The translations under genes and the position numbers were made by a program. Positions 1 to 8,586 of a stretch of DNA of 64,000 nucleotides are shown here, in pieces; positions within the stretch are counted from its first letter, which is position 1, and each line of letters begins with the position of its first letter. The notes under the pieces are model-generated. The model was not told the origin of the DNA, did no database searches, and saw only the letters and a program-made list of their open reading frames with translations. Source of the DNA: Poseidonibacter lekithochrous (GTDB lineage Bacteria > Campylobacterota > Campylobacteria > Campylobacterales > Arcobacteraceae); the NCBI RefSeq assembly GCF_018861145.1, contig NZ_JAHKQT010000032.1, forward strand, positions 98,930-162,929, in the 5' to 3' direction.

Positions 1-1545
1 CATTCAAAACGAATGCTTGCAGATACTTATATTATTTTAAAAGAGTATGAGAAGTCTTTAAAGGTTTTAGAATCTATGGAATTTGCCTTGGATTTGAAAA
101 AAGCTTTACTTCACTTAAAACTTAAAAATTATAAACAAGCCACTATATTTTTAAAAAGAGCAAAAGAAACAACTGTAAATCCAAATATTTTAAATAAAGT
201 TTTGTGGTTTAGTGTTTTTACAGATTTAAAATCTAATAATTTAGAGCAATTAAAAGAGAATTTAGATTTAGTAAATAAAAACAGTAGAACTTTTAAAGCA
301 AATTTAGAACTCCCCTTAGAAATATATTTTAATAAGAATAAATATACGCCAAAAGAGTATTTAGATGCAGTTGTAAATCTTAAATCGGAAAGAAAAGTAG
401 ATTTTATCTATTATTTTGCACCTTTTATTTTTTCAGATACACAAGAAGTAATTTATGATTCGGCAAAAGGTTTTTTATTTAGCTCAGATGATAATATAAA
501 TTCATTAAGTGAAATGGTTGAGTACAATGCCAAATTTTTAGATATTGTTAGAGATGATCCAATTTTAAGAGTTGTAAAATTAAAGAAAATATTAAAAAAA
601 GATACAAAATCATATGTATATTATAATTTAGGATTATCTTATGCCCAAATAAATGATTTTCATAATGCTTATAAGTATTTTGAAAAAGCTTATAAATTAA
701 ATCCTGGGAATAAATTGTATGCAAGTATGAGTTTAATTACTGCACAAAATTTAAAAATTAAAGTAAAAGATAAGGAATATATAGAAAATACAATTAAATC
801 TGAAAAAGGTTTATATAATTATTTTGGAAAAGAACTTTATAAGATATTTATAAATCCTCAATATAAAACTTCATATAAATTTGTATCTTATGAAAGTACA
901 ATATTTTATAAAGCAATAAATTTTTTACAAAATTTAGAAGAAGGACTCTCTATATCTAATCATACCTTATTAAATGAATATAATAAAGATCCTTTGATTT
1001 ATTTAATTAGATTGGTACAAAGAGAAAAGAATGAGAATGATTTTACATACTATTCAAGATTACAAGATAATATACCTTTAACTTTAAATAATAATTTTTT
1101 AGAAGGTCCTTTAATAGTTACAAAATATTATGTTGATATTTTAAAAGGTTTAGGTTTATTTGCAAAAGCAGATTTAAATATGACTACTAAAAACTCTCCT
1201 TCTTATCTTCGAACAAAAGCGTTAACTGACTTACATTTTGATGCTTCGGATGAAACAATTAAGATATTAGAATATTTGCAAAAAGAGTATAAGTTAGAAG
1301 ATAAATACTCAATGTATTTGATGGTTGCAGCACTATTAGAATCAGGAAGATACAATGATGCATCTGTTCAAATATCATTAATAAAAGCAATTTTAAATGA
1401 CGCTGGTGCAGATTTTTTAACAGCAGTTCAATTAATCCAAGATCTAAAGATATCAAGTGCAAAGCAATACTTAAAGGAACCATATTTAGACTCTTTTATT
1501 GACTTTAAACTAATTGGTTTTGATGAATACCTAGAATCTCTTTAA
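1..1545 (+). CDS. TPR-repeat protein, 5' end cut by window edge
   Basis: The reading frame is open to the first base; a Met codon lies at base 13, but four sense codons precede it, so the true start is probably upstream. About 514 residues are visible. Helical-repeat character is clear, with a typical TPR around residues 203-245 (YYNLGLSYAQINDFHNAYKYF) and more degenerate repeats on both sides. No signal peptide can be judged because the N-terminus is missing. It sits just before the flagellar run on the same strand, separated by about 90 bases holding a promoter. By position it could be a PflB-like motor scaffold (in Campylobacter PflB is a TPR protein of the flagellar motor), but that is inference; TPR proteins are too divergent to name by eye. 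Confidence 0.7.
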   Translation, partial: HSKRMLADTYIILKEYEKSLKVLESMEFALDLKKALLHLKLKNYKQATIFLKRAKETTVNPNILNKVLWFSVFTDLKSNNLEQLKENLDLVNKNSRTFKANLELPLEIYFNKNKYTPKEYLDAVVNLKSERKVDFIYYFAPFIFSDTQEVIYDSAKGFLFSSDDNINSLSEMVEYNAKFLDIVRDDPILRVVKLKKILKKDTKSYVYYNLGLSYAQINDFHNAYKYFEKAYKLNPGNKLYASMSLITAQNLKIKVKDKEYIENTIKSEKGLYNYFGKELYKIFINPQYKTSYKFVSYESTIFYKAINFLQNLEEGLSISNHTLLNEYNKDPLIYLIRLVQREKNENDFTYYSRLQDNIPLTLNNNFLEGPLIVTKYYVDILKGLGLFAKADLNMTTKNSPSYLRTKALTDLHFDASDETIKILEYLQKEYKLEDKYSMYLMVAALLESGRYNDASVQISLIKAILNDAGADFLTAVQLIQDLKISSAKQYLKEPYLDSFIDFKLIGFDEYLESL

Positions 1546-1592
1546 CTTATTTTATAAAAAAAAACTATTTCTTAAATAATTTATTTGTTTTG

Positions 1593-1601
1593 TGCTATAA
1601 T
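1593..1601 (+). promoter_or_regulatory. Extended -10 sigma70-type promoter of the flagellar run
   Basis: TGCTATAAT: a perfect TATAAT at 1596-1601 preceded by TG one base upstream, the extended -10 form common in Campylobacterota housekeeping promoters. It lies 37 bases before the ATG at 1638, with AGGAG just before the ATG. No sigma54 (TGGCA-N7-TGC) or sigma28 pattern is visible in this gap. Confidence 0.65.
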
Positions 1602-1637
1602 ATATAAAACTAGTAACTTTTTATAAAAGGAGATATT

Positions 1638-1946
1638 ATGGAAATAGGTAGAGTCGCAGATATTGATAATGCAAAATTAAATAATATTGAAAAAGTTCAG
1701 AAGATTAATAATGTTGATGATAAGAATAAAGTAATTCAAGATGATGAATATAAAAAAACTTTAGGAAGTGAACAAGTTTTATCTAAAAATGAAGTTATGT
1801 TAGACAATGTAAAGTTTGGTTATAACAAAAGTTCAAAAGATTTTTTTATTAAAATTACAAGAGCTGAAGCTGAATATAAATATCCAACAGAAGATATGAT
1901 GAAAGTAAAAGCTTTTATTCTTCAAGAATTAGAAAATAGAAAGTAA
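1638..1946 (+). CDS. FlaG-like flagellar protein
   Basis: 102 residues. The N-terminal 60 are polar and low in complexity (Asn/Lys/Asp rich). The C-terminal part (about 62-102) has the FlaG pattern: a short beta-rich stretch (FFIKITRAEAEYKYP) followed by a helix starting TEDMMKVKAFILQE, comparable to the I(R/K)xIPxEExLK ending of FlaG. FlaG affects filament length or stability in other bacteria. A strong AGGAG lies before the ATG, and the gene heads the flagellar run, 11 bases before fliY. The family call rests on the C-terminal pattern and context only. Confidence 0.55.
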   Translation: MEIGRVADIDNAKLNNIEKVQKINNVDDKNKVIQDDEYKKTLGSEQVLSKNEVMLDNVKFGYNKSSKDFFIKITRAEAEYKYPTEDMMKVKAFILQELENRK

Positions 1947-1957
1947 GGGTTAAATAA

Positions 1958-2833
1958 TTGGCATCAGATTTATCTAACATATTCAAAGATGAATTATCTA
2001 ATACATTAGAGCAACTTTTATCAAAAAATTCACAAGTTGAAGCAGTAAGTGAACTTAATGCTCAATTATTTAATTCTACACAAGTAATCGAAGGTTCAGT
2101 TAGATTCGAATTTAAAGATATTACTTCTACTTGGAATTTTTATATTCCAACAATAAGTGCTACAAAGTTTGAATACTTTATGCTTGGTGGAATGGGTGAT
2201 TTAAAAGAACATATAGATGATGAAATTACTGATGCTGTAAATGAAATAATATCTAATATTTGTGGAAGTTTTTGTACCTCTGTTAATGCACAAGGCTTTT
2301 TTGATGTATCTTCAATAAAATCTGAAGTTAAAAGTGCAACTATCTTAGAAGGTGGAGTTTTATCTTCAAAAAAGAATGCTTATGAATTTACTATTTCACT
2401 TGATGAAGATAAACTACCCGTTATCATCTCTTTTGATGAAATAATTTTACCTTACTTTTCTGCAATTACAGGGAAAAATGCTGAGCCTATTTCAAATATT
2501 TCTTCCATATTAAGTAATGAAAAAGAAATTAAAGAAGATACTTCTGTAAATACAACAAATATTCAAACTCCAAAAAATTTGGAACTTTTATATAATATAA
2601 AGTTAAAGTTAAGTGTGAGATTAGGAACAAAAGTAGTATTATTAAAAGATATTTTAAGTTGGGATATTGGTGAAATAATTGAACTTGAACAAATGGTTAA
2701 TGAACCCTTAGAAATTTTAGTTAATGGTATTAAAATAGGTGAAGGTGAAGCAGTTATTGTTGAAGGAAAATTTGGCCTTAAAATTAAAAGTATTGGTAAT
2801 GATAATATAAAATTAAACCAAATAGGATTATAG
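1958..2833 (+). CDS. fliY: Flagellar switch protein FliY/FliN
   Basis: 291 residues, TTG start with AAGG nine bases upstream. Residues 1 to about 190 resemble a CheC/FliM-middle-type domain (DEITDAVNEIISNICGSF is the usual CheC-like helix). After an Asn/Thr/Ser linker, residues about 208-291 form a SpoA/FliN domain (LSVRLGTKVVLLKDILSWDIGEIIEL then VNGIKIGEGEAVIVEGKFGLKI). FliY forms the distal C-ring with FliM and FliG and sets rotation direction. In Campylobacter and Helicobacter fliY follows fliA and fliM downstream of flhG; here it has moved next to motA, four bases away, and no fliM is in the window. Confidence 0.85.
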   Translation: MASDLSNIFKDELSNTLEQLLSKNSQVEAVSELNAQLFNSTQVIEGSVRFEFKDITSTWNFYIPTISATKFEYFMLGGMGDLKEHIDDEITDAVNEIISNICGSFCTSVNAQGFFDVSSIKSEVKSATILEGGVLSSKKNAYEFTISLDEDKLPVIISFDEIILPYFSAITGKNAEPISNISSILSNEKEIKEDTSVNTTNIQTPKNLELLYNIKLKLSVRLGTKVVLLKDILSWDIGEIIELEQMVNEPLEILVNGIKIGEGEAVIVEGKFGLKIKSIGNDNIKLNQIGL

Positions 2834-2836
2834 TTT

Positions 2837-3592
2837 ATGGATAAAAGTACAGCAGGTGGATTAGGTGGAGGATGGGCTCTTGTTGCCCTAGCTATTATTC
2901 TAGGTGGTGTTGGTTTTGGGCCATATCTTGATGTACCTTCTGTAATAATTGTTATTGGTGGTACAATAGCTGTTACAGCAGGACAATTTGAAGCTTCTGA
3001 TTTAAAAAGAGTTACTCCTGCTATTAAAGTTGCATTTAATGAAGTTACTGTTGAACCTTTACCAGAACTAGTCGAAAAAATTACTTTTTATGCTACTGAA
3101 ATCAAAAAACATGGCGTAATGCAGATTGAAAAAAAAGTTATGGAAGAGACTAACCCTTTTTTTAAAGAAGCTTTTCAACTTTTAGTTGATGGAACAAAAG
3201 CTGAAGTATTAACTCCTTTACTTGAAACAAAGTTAGAGTACATGGGAAAGAGACATGGACGAATGATATCTTTATTTGGAAATGTTGGTGGAACAGCAGG
3301 AGCGATGGGTATGATTGGTACATTAGTTGGATTAGTTGCAATGCTTGCAAACCTATCAGATCCAGCAGCAGTTGGTCCTGCAATGGCAGTTGCTTTATTA
3401 ACAACAATGTATGGAGCTTTAGTTGGTACATTATTTGCAGGAATCATAGAGAGTAAACTTAAGCAAAAGCATGATAAAGAAGTTGATGCCTGTGAAGTAA
3501 TCATTTTAGGTGCATCAATGATTGCAGCTGAAGAATCAATTGGTAATATTAAAATGCAGTTAAATTCAATTTTAACTGATGTTGAAGAATAA
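2837..3592 (+). CDS. motA: Flagellar motor stator protein MotA
   Basis: 251 residues, the usual MotA length. Four membrane segments are visible (about 9-28, 33-52, 150-170, 182-205), and the last pair carries the family's GMIGTLVGLVAMLANL and AVALLTTMYGALVGTLFAGI signatures that line the ion channel with MotB. The large cytoplasmic loop between segments 2 and 3 is charged, as needed for FliG contact. Four bases after fliY and 12 before motB, so the stator is co-transcribed with the switch and export genes. Confidence 0.96.
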   Translation: MDKSTAGGLGGGWALVALAIILGGVGFGPYLDVPSVIIVIGGTIAVTAGQFEASDLKRVTPAIKVAFNEVTVEPLPELVEKITFYATEIKKHGVMQIEKKVMEETNPFFKEAFQLLVDGTKAEVLTPLLETKLEYMGKRHGRMISLFGNVGGTAGAMGMIGTLVGLVAMLANLSDPAAVGPAMAVALLTTMYGALVGTLFAGIIESKLKQKHDKEVDACEVIILGASMIAAEESIGNIKMQLNSILTDVEE

Positions 3593-3604
3593 GAGTTATA
3601 GTTT

Positions 3605-4378
3605 ATGGCAAAAGATAAATGTCCTGAATGTGAGAAATGTTTACCAGGTTGGTTAGTTCAATTTGGTGATTTAATGTCACTATTATTAACATTTTTTATT
3701 CTTTTATTATCAATGGCTGTAATGGACAAAAAGAAAGTTGAAGAGTATTTTGAAGTAATGAGAAAAGCTATGGGTTTTCTTGATAAAAATACTTCAGTAG
3801 AAGAACAAACAGAAAAAAATTCAACAGATGATAGCAGTTCTGATTCAGATGAAGAAAGTGATTCTGAAACAACAGCAGAAGAAGCTGCAGAAGAAGTATC
3901 TGAACTTATTGATGAAGTTAATTCAAATAGTATTAATGAGAGTGAAGAGATTAGTATTGAACAAGGAAAAAATGAATTTACTCTTGATATTCCTTCAACA
4001 ATTATGTTTGAAGATGGAGAATATAATTTAACTAATCCTGCTGCTAAGAGATTTATTTCCAAGATTGCTAGAGTAATTAGAACAATGCCACAAACTTTTA
4101 ATATTGAAATAATTGGACATACAGATACAAATAGAATAAAAAATGCGAATATACCACGTGATGCATGGGATATTTCAGCTTTACGTTCAATTTCAGTTGT
4201 AAAAGAATTAATAAAGAATAGAATAGATCCTAGTGTCTTAAAAGTTTCTGCATATGGCTCTTATCATCCAAAAAGTGATAATTCTGCTGATAACAGAAGA
4301 GTTGAAATGAGATTCTTTGCACAAGATAATCAAAATGATATTTTAGATGAAGAAAGTTTCTTTGATAGGTTGGAATAA
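3605..4378 (+). CDS. motB: Flagellar motor stator protein MotB
   Basis: 257 residues. One membrane segment follows a short Cys-bearing N-terminus; the conserved ion-binding Asp is D22 in WLVQFGDLMSLLLTFF. Residues about 60-105 are a Ser/Asp/Glu-rich linker, longer and more acidic than usual. Residues about 125-250 form the OmpA-like peptidoglycan-binding domain (IEIIGHTDT, DNRRVEMRF). The stop codon overlaps the next ATG (TAATG), so flgJ is translationally coupled. Whether the channel conducts H+ or Na+ cannot be told from the sequence alone. Confidence 0.96.
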   Translation: MAKDKCPECEKCLPGWLVQFGDLMSLLLTFFILLLSMAVMDKKKVEEYFEVMRKAMGFLDKNTSVEEQTEKNSTDDSSSDSDEESDSETTAEEAAEEVSELIDEVNSNSINESEEISIEQGKNEFTLDIPSTIMFEDGEYNLTNPAAKRFISKIARVIRTMPQTFNIEIIGHTDTNRIKNANIPRDAWDISALRSISVVKELIKNRIDPSVLKVSAYGSYHPKSDNSADNRRVEMRFFAQDNQNDILDEESFFDRLE

Positions 4379-4674
4379 TGGAATTAAATAGTTCAAATTT
4401 AGTAGATGTATCTACTTTACAAAATAAAGATTTTAAAAATATTAAAACAGATAATTTAGAAGATAAAGAACTTAGAGAAGTTGCAAATAGTTTTGAATCA
4501 TTTTTTCTAAATCAAATAATGGATGTCTCATTAAAGTCTACTAAAATAGCAGGAGAAGGTCCAGGTTCTGATATTATAAAAGGAATGTATTTACAAAATA
4601 TTGCCGATAGTTCTGCTGGTACTTTTGGAATAAGTGATATGTTATATGAATTTTTAAGTAAAAATAATAAGTAA
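4378..4674 (+). CDS. flgJ: FlgJ-type rod-binding protein without muramidase domain
   Basis: 98 residues, matching only the N-terminal rod-binding domain of FlgJ: LREVANSFESFFLNQIMDVSLKST near 31-55 and the closing IADSSAGTFGISDMLYEFL. The peptidoglycan hydrolase half of enterobacterial FlgJ is absent, as in other Campylobacterota, where another enzyme opens the wall for the rod. Its ATG overlaps the motB stop. Confidence 0.85.
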   Translation: MELNSSNLVDVSTLQNKDFKNIKTDNLEDKELREVANSFESFFLNQIMDVSLKSTKIAGEGPGSDIIKGMYLQNIADSSAGTFGISDMLYEFLSKNNK

Positions 4675-4684
4675 GGAAAATTTT

Positions 4685-5062
4685 ATGATAAATGAAATAA
4701 TACAAAGAATGTCTGAACTTGTTAAAAATTTACAAATATCTATTGAACTTGATATGCAAGATGTTAAAGATGCTAAGCATGAAGCTTTGTTAAGTAGAAA
4801 TGATGAAAAACATCAAATGATTAATGAAATAACTGAGTTAAAAGCTACACTAAATCAAGAGTTAATTACAAAAATGCAAGAAGGTGTTGATGTAAATATT
4901 TATAGATTAAAGGTTGATAACTTAGAAATTGAGTTAAAAAACCTTTATGATTTAAATAAAAAATTAGCTTCAATAGTTTTACCTGTTCAACAAATGTATA
5001 AGGAATTAGTAGAAGAAATTACTGCTGCTAATGGAGGAAATATATTTGATGTTAAAGTTTAG
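4685..5062 (+). CDS. FlgN-like flagellar export chaperone (tentative)
   Basis: 125 residues, almost entirely alpha-helical with heptad-like spacing: two long helices (about 1-45 and 65-115) and no membrane segment. Size, helical hairpin shape and position just after flgJ and before flgL-containing genes fit FlgN, the chaperone of the hook-filament junction proteins FlgK and FlgL. Sequence similarity in this family is weak, so the name is inferred from shape and context. Its 3' end overlaps the start of the next gene. Confidence 0.5.
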   Translation: MINEIIQRMSELVKNLQISIELDMQDVKDAKHEALLSRNDEKHQMINEITELKATLNQELITKMQEGVDVNIYRLKVDNLEIELKNLYDLNKKLASIVLPVQQMYKELVEEITAANGGNIFDVKV

Positions 5063-5441
5063 TATATTAATTTTTTTTTTAACAACTAATGTTTTTGGAA
5101 TAAGTGTATTAATATCAAAAGAAGCAATAGGATTTAAGCAAAAACTTGAGCCTTCAAATTTAAGATTAATGAAGATTTCAAAACTAAAAAAAACTTGTAT
5201 CCCTTTAACTTTAACTCAAGTTCAAAATAATGAATATAGAACTACTCATTATATAAATGAAAAATCTATCATATGTCAAAATGATGTCAAAATATATAAA
5301 AAAGAGTCAGTAATTTTTAATTTTGGTGGGCTTGAAATAGAAAAAAGAGGTAAAATTATTTACCAAAATGATGATTTTATTCGTATAAAAAAAGAAAATG
5401 GCAAAATAGAAAAAATATATAAAGATGGACGATTAAGATGA
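5049..5441 (+). CDS. FlgA-like (SAF-domain) P-ring assembly protein
   Basis: 130 residues from the ATG at 5049, chosen because it places a clean signal peptide at the N-terminus (MLKFSILIFFLTTNVFG); an ATG at 5031 would add six unlikely residues. The mature part resembles a SAF/ChapFlgA domain: LISKEAIGFKQKLEPSNLRLMKI matches the VxxxxIxxGxxxxxxDL opening, and the end (GGLEIEKRGKIIYQNDDFIRIKKENGKIEKI) matches the hydrophobic closing strands of FlgA. FlgA is the periplasmic chaperone for the P-ring protein FlgI. It is shorter than typical FlgA (about 220 residues), lacking the N-terminal domain. Overlaps flgN-like by 14 bases and flhF by 4. Confidence 0.6.
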   Translation: MLKFSILIFFLTTNVFGISVLISKEAIGFKQKLEPSNLRLMKISKLKKTCIPLTLTQVQNNEYRTTHYINEKSIICQNDVKIYKKESVIFNFGGLEIEKRGKIIYQNDDFIRIKKENGKIEKIYKDGRLR

Positions 5442-6589
5442 ATATGCTCTCTTTTTTAGGAGAAACACCTACTATTGCACTTCGTTTAGCACAAGAAGAA
5501 TGTGGTGAGGATGCAATTGTAATATCAACTAAAAAAATATCAAATGCAAATGAAAATGGGCAAAATATGTATGAAGTTGTTGTTGCAATCGAAGAAGAAA
5601 GTAGCAAAAACAATCATACTTATACTAAACAAGCTACAACAAAAGCTATTCCTCCTAATAAACCTATGCAAGCTAATGTGTATGATTTTAGAGAAGAAAT
5701 TCTTAAGATGCAAAAGGCACTAGAGCAAGTAAAACAATCTATTTGGGAACCAAAGAGTCAACTTTATGATTTAACTATTCCTCATGAATTTATCGATATG
5801 TATACATTATTTGAGAAAAATGAGTTTGATCAAGAAATGACATATACAATTATGAAAAAAACTATCAAACAATTACCTGTATCATTAAAGTCAAATCCCG
5901 CGAAAATTAATGATTTCTTTAAATTAGTATTAAGACGAATAATACCAATTAAATTTGAAGTGCCTTTGCGAAAACATCAAAGAAAAATAATTATGATGGT
6001 AGGGCCTACGGGTGTTGGAAAAACTACTACTATTTCAAAATTAGCAGCTCGATATGCTTATAAACTAGGACAAAATTATAAAGTAGGTATTGTAACATTA
6101 GATTCGTTTAGAGTAGGTGCTATTGAACAGTTACAAGCATATACAAATATAATGAGATTGCCTTTGGAAATTGTAAAAAAACCAGAAGATTTATCAGAAG
6201 CACTTTTACGATTAAAAGATTGTAATTATATTTTTATAGATACTGCTGGTTCTAGTCAATATGATATTGATAAGATTGAGTTAATAAATGAATATCAAAA
6301 AAAAGTAGAAGAATTACCTATTGAAAAAATATTAGTTCTTCCTGCAAATGTTAAGCAGAGTGATTTACTCGATATTTATACTAATTATTCTAGATTAAAT
6401 ATTGACTATTTAACTTTTACAAAACTTGATGAAACTAAAAGTTTCGGAAATTTAATATCTTTTTCTCATAAAACAAAAAAATCAATTACTTACTTTTCGA
6501 TTGGACAAAATGTTCCAGATGATTTAATTGTTTCAGATTCTTCTTTTTTAATTGATTGTTTTATGAAAAATAAATGTGTGAGGAAATAA
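5438..6589 (+). CDS. flhF: Flagellar SRP-type GTPase FlhF
   Basis: 383 residues. The N-terminal 90 residues form the basic FlhF-specific domain (FLGETPTIALRLAQEECGEDAIVIST). The G domain follows: Walker A GPTGVGKTT at 189-197, DTAG, and TKLDE as the base-specificity motif. FlhF marks the pole for flagellar assembly and works with FlhG. It overlaps the FlgA-like gene by 4 bases and is followed by flhG after 3. Confidence 0.95.
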   Translation: MNMLSFLGETPTIALRLAQEECGEDAIVISTKKISNANENGQNMYEVVVAIEEESSKNNHTYTKQATTKAIPPNKPMQANVYDFREEILKMQKALEQVKQSIWEPKSQLYDLTIPHEFIDMYTLFEKNEFDQEMTYTIMKKTIKQLPVSLKSNPAKINDFFKLVLRRIIPIKFEVPLRKHQRKIIMMVGPTGVGKTTTISKLAARYAYKLGQNYKVGIVTLDSFRVGAIEQLQAYTNIMRLPLEIVKKPEDLSEALLRLKDCNYIFIDTAGSSQYDIDKIELINEYQKKVEELPIEKILVLPANVKQSDLLDIYTNYSRLNIDYLTFTKLDETKSFGNLISFSHKTKKSITYFSIGQNVPDDLIVSDSSFLIDCFMKNKCVRK

Positions 6590-6592
6590 TTA

Positions 6593-7411
6593 TTGTTCAA
6601 TACTATTTCTTCTCAAGCTAGCAAATTAATTAGCTTAACGCGTAAAAAAAAACACTTAGATTCAAAAACTAAATTAGTAACAATTACTTCAGGAAAAGGT
6701 GGAGTTGGTAAGTCAACTTTCACCGCAAATATTGCTTTTTTACTTGCTCAAAAAGGTTTAAAAGTTGCAGTTTTAGATGCTGACATTGGTTTGGCTAATA
6801 TGCAAGTATTATTTAATATAAAGCCTAAATATACATTTTTTGACTATATTGATGGTAATAAATCCTTAGATGAAGTAATTCTTAATACTTCATATGAAAA
6901 TATATATTTACTTGCTGGAAAAAGTGGATACCAGTACTCAAATCATTCAAATTCTTTTGTTTTTTCAAGAGTAGTAGAAGACGTTATTTCTCTAGATAAA
7001 TATGATATTTTGCTTATAGATACAGGTGCAGGATTAAATGATTTTGTTAAAGAATTTTTATCTATTTCAGATAATATAATTGCTTTAACAACAACTGATC
7101 CTAGTGCTTTGACTGATGTTTACTCTTTAATGAAAATGTTGTCATTTAATAAAAAGAAATTAATGTTATGTTTTAATCATACAAAAAATTATAAAATTGG
7201 CGAAACTATTGCTAACTCTTTAGTAAATTTGGCTAAGAAAAATAGGTTAAAAGAGGATTTTATGGTAGAATATATAGGTAACGTTTCTACGTCTGCAAAT
7301 ATTTCTACAACTGGAAGGTTAAGAAAACTGTTTACAAAAGAGTTTCTTGAAGATGATTCTACTAAACAACTGCAAGACGTAATAAGATATTTACTAAAAA
7401 ATATTTATTAA
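6593..7411 (+). CDS. flhG: MinD-like ATPase FlhG
   Basis: 272 residues from a TTG start. Deviant Walker A GKGGVGKST at 34-42, followed by DADIGLANM and a LIDTGAG switch motif, as in FlhG/FleN. The first 20 residues (FNTISSQASKLISLTRKKK) resemble the activator helix that stimulates FlhF. FlhG limits flagellar number and, in Campylobacter, also affects cell division. After it, flhG relatives usually have a small membrane gene, then fliA; here fliA is missing. Confidence 0.93.
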   Translation: MFNTISSQASKLISLTRKKKHLDSKTKLVTITSGKGGVGKSTFTANIAFLLAQKGLKVAVLDADIGLANMQVLFNIKPKYTFFDYIDGNKSLDEVILNTSYENIYLLAGKSGYQYSNHSNSFVFSRVVEDVISLDKYDILLIDTGAGLNDFVKEFLSISDNIIALTTTDPSALTDVYSLMKMLSFNKKKLMLCFNHTKNYKIGETIANSLVNLAKKNRLKEDFMVEYIGNVSTSANISTTGRLRKLFTKEFLEDDSTKQLQDVIRYLLKNIY

Positions 7412-7468
7412 GGTATGGTTAGGTGCAGGCATTTTACATGTTTAATGCTTTATTATTGTTATTAAAAG

Positions 7469-7807
7469 TTGAGATTTATGGTTGTTGAACGTTTCTCTCA
7501 AAGTGTAATAAATAGTGGAATTTTCCGTTTATTTATTGCATCAGGCTTTTTCGCTACTGTAATATTCTTTGTTGTAAATGCAGACTTTTATACCCCTCTA
7601 GAAATGATTTTTGGTATAATTGGAATAACAATAGTTTTAAAAGGCATATCTAATATTATGCTTTCCATGATTATTTCATTTTTTAATTTAGAAAATAAAG
7701 AAAATGAATTAAACTTTAAATATAACGAAGAAAAAATTGAATCAATGTTAAGCGAACTTAATGTTCAAGAGATTTTATCTTCTAATAATAAATCGAATGC
7801 TAGTTAA
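7469..7807 (+). CDS. Small membrane protein, Cj0062c-like position
   Basis: 112 residues from a TTG at 7469, or 109 from the ATG at 7478; neither has a strong ribosome site, and the ATG is at least as likely. Two membrane segments (about 18-37 and 44-70), then a charged cytoplasmic tail. Function unknown. Campylobacter jejuni and Helicobacter pylori have a small integral membrane protein in the same place, between flhG and fliA (remembered as Cj0062c and HP1033), so this is probably its counterpart, with fliA lost from the right side. Confidence 0.7.
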   Translation: MRFMVVERFSQSVINSGIFRLFIASGFFATVIFFVVNADFYTPLEMIFGIIGITIVLKGISNIMLSMIISFFNLENKENELNFKYNEEKIESMLSELNVQEILSSNNKSNAS

Positions 7808-7815
7808 GGAATAAT

Positions 7816-8112
7816 ATGATGAATATATCTTCAATATCAAATGCTATAAGTCCTCTTGGTTTAAATAACAATGAACAAAAAATCAATAATGATACTTCAT
7901 TCCAAAATATGTTAAGTGATGCTATTGGTGAGGTAAATAAAGAGCAAGTAGAAGGTTATAAAGCAATGGAGGGAATTGCTACAGGGAAAGTTACAAACTT
8001 ACAAGAAGCTGTTCAGCAAATTGAAGAAGCAGAACTATCTATGAAGTTAGCACTAGAAACTAAAAATAAAGCAGTTAGTGCATATAAACAAATTATGAAT
8101 ATGCAAATATAA
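7816..8112 (+). CDS. fliE: Flagellar hook-basal body protein FliE
   Basis: 98 residues, the normal FliE length. The C-terminal half has the family's amphipathic signature (TNLQEAVQQIEEAELSMKL then KAVSAYKQIMNMQI). FliE joins the MS ring to the rod. It is followed by flgC after 9 bases; flgB, which usually precedes flgC, is not in the window. Confidence 0.92.
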   Translation: MMNISSISNAISPLGLNNNEQKINNDTSFQNMLSDAIGEVNKEQVEGYKAMEGIATGKVTNLQEAVQQIEEAELSMKLALETKNKAVSAYKQIMNMQI

Positions 8113-8121
8113 GGATAAATT

Positions 8122-8583
8122 ATGGGTTTTTTTGATGGTTATAATGTATCTACTTCAGGAATGAGTGCACAAAGAACTAGAATAAATGTAGTAAGTGCAA
8201 ATATTGCAAATGCAAAAACAACTCATACTCAAGAAGGTGGTCCTTATAAAAAACAACAAGTTGTTTTTGAAGATGTATTATTAAACCAAACAAAAAAGAT
8301 AGGTTCAAATGATATTGAAACTACTAATAATAAAAATACTGCTCCTGAACTAAGAGGTGTTGGTGTTAAAGCTATATTAGATTCTGAATCAAAACCTGTT
8401 TTAAGGTTTGAACCAACACATCCTGATGCAAATGAAGAAGGATATGTAGCATATCCAGATATTAATCCTGTTATTGAAATGGTTGATTTAATAGAAGCTA
8501 TGAGATCATATGAAGCAAATGTTGCTTCGTTCAATACTCATAAAAATATTGATTCTAAGACATTGGATATATTAAAGGTTTAG
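8122..8583 (+). CDS. flgC: Proximal rod protein FlgC
   Basis: 153 residues. The N-terminus carries the rod/hook family signature (STSGMSAQRTRINVVSANIANAKTT), and the C-terminus the FlgC pattern (NPVIEMVDLIEAMRSYEANV) forming the paired D0 coiled helices. FlgC is a rod subunit outside the MS ring. No signal peptide, consistent with export through the FlhA/FlhB gate encoded downstream. Confidence 0.95.
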   Translation: MGFFDGYNVSTSGMSAQRTRINVVSANIANAKTTHTQEGGPYKKQQVVFEDVLLNQTKKIGSNDIETTNNKNTAPELRGVGVKAILDSESKPVLRFEPTHPDANEEGYVAYPDINPVIEMVDLIEAMRSYEANVASFNTHKNIDSKTLDILKV

Positions 8584-8586
8584 CTT

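Noticed and set aside
1546..1637. Sigma54 or sigma28 promoter for the flagellar run
   Set aside because: No TGGCA-N7-TGC or TAAA...CCGATAA pattern; the extended -10 at 1593 explains expression better.
5031..5048. Earlier start for the FlgA-like gene
   Set aside because: It would place six charged residues before the signal peptide; the ATG at 5049 gives a clean one.
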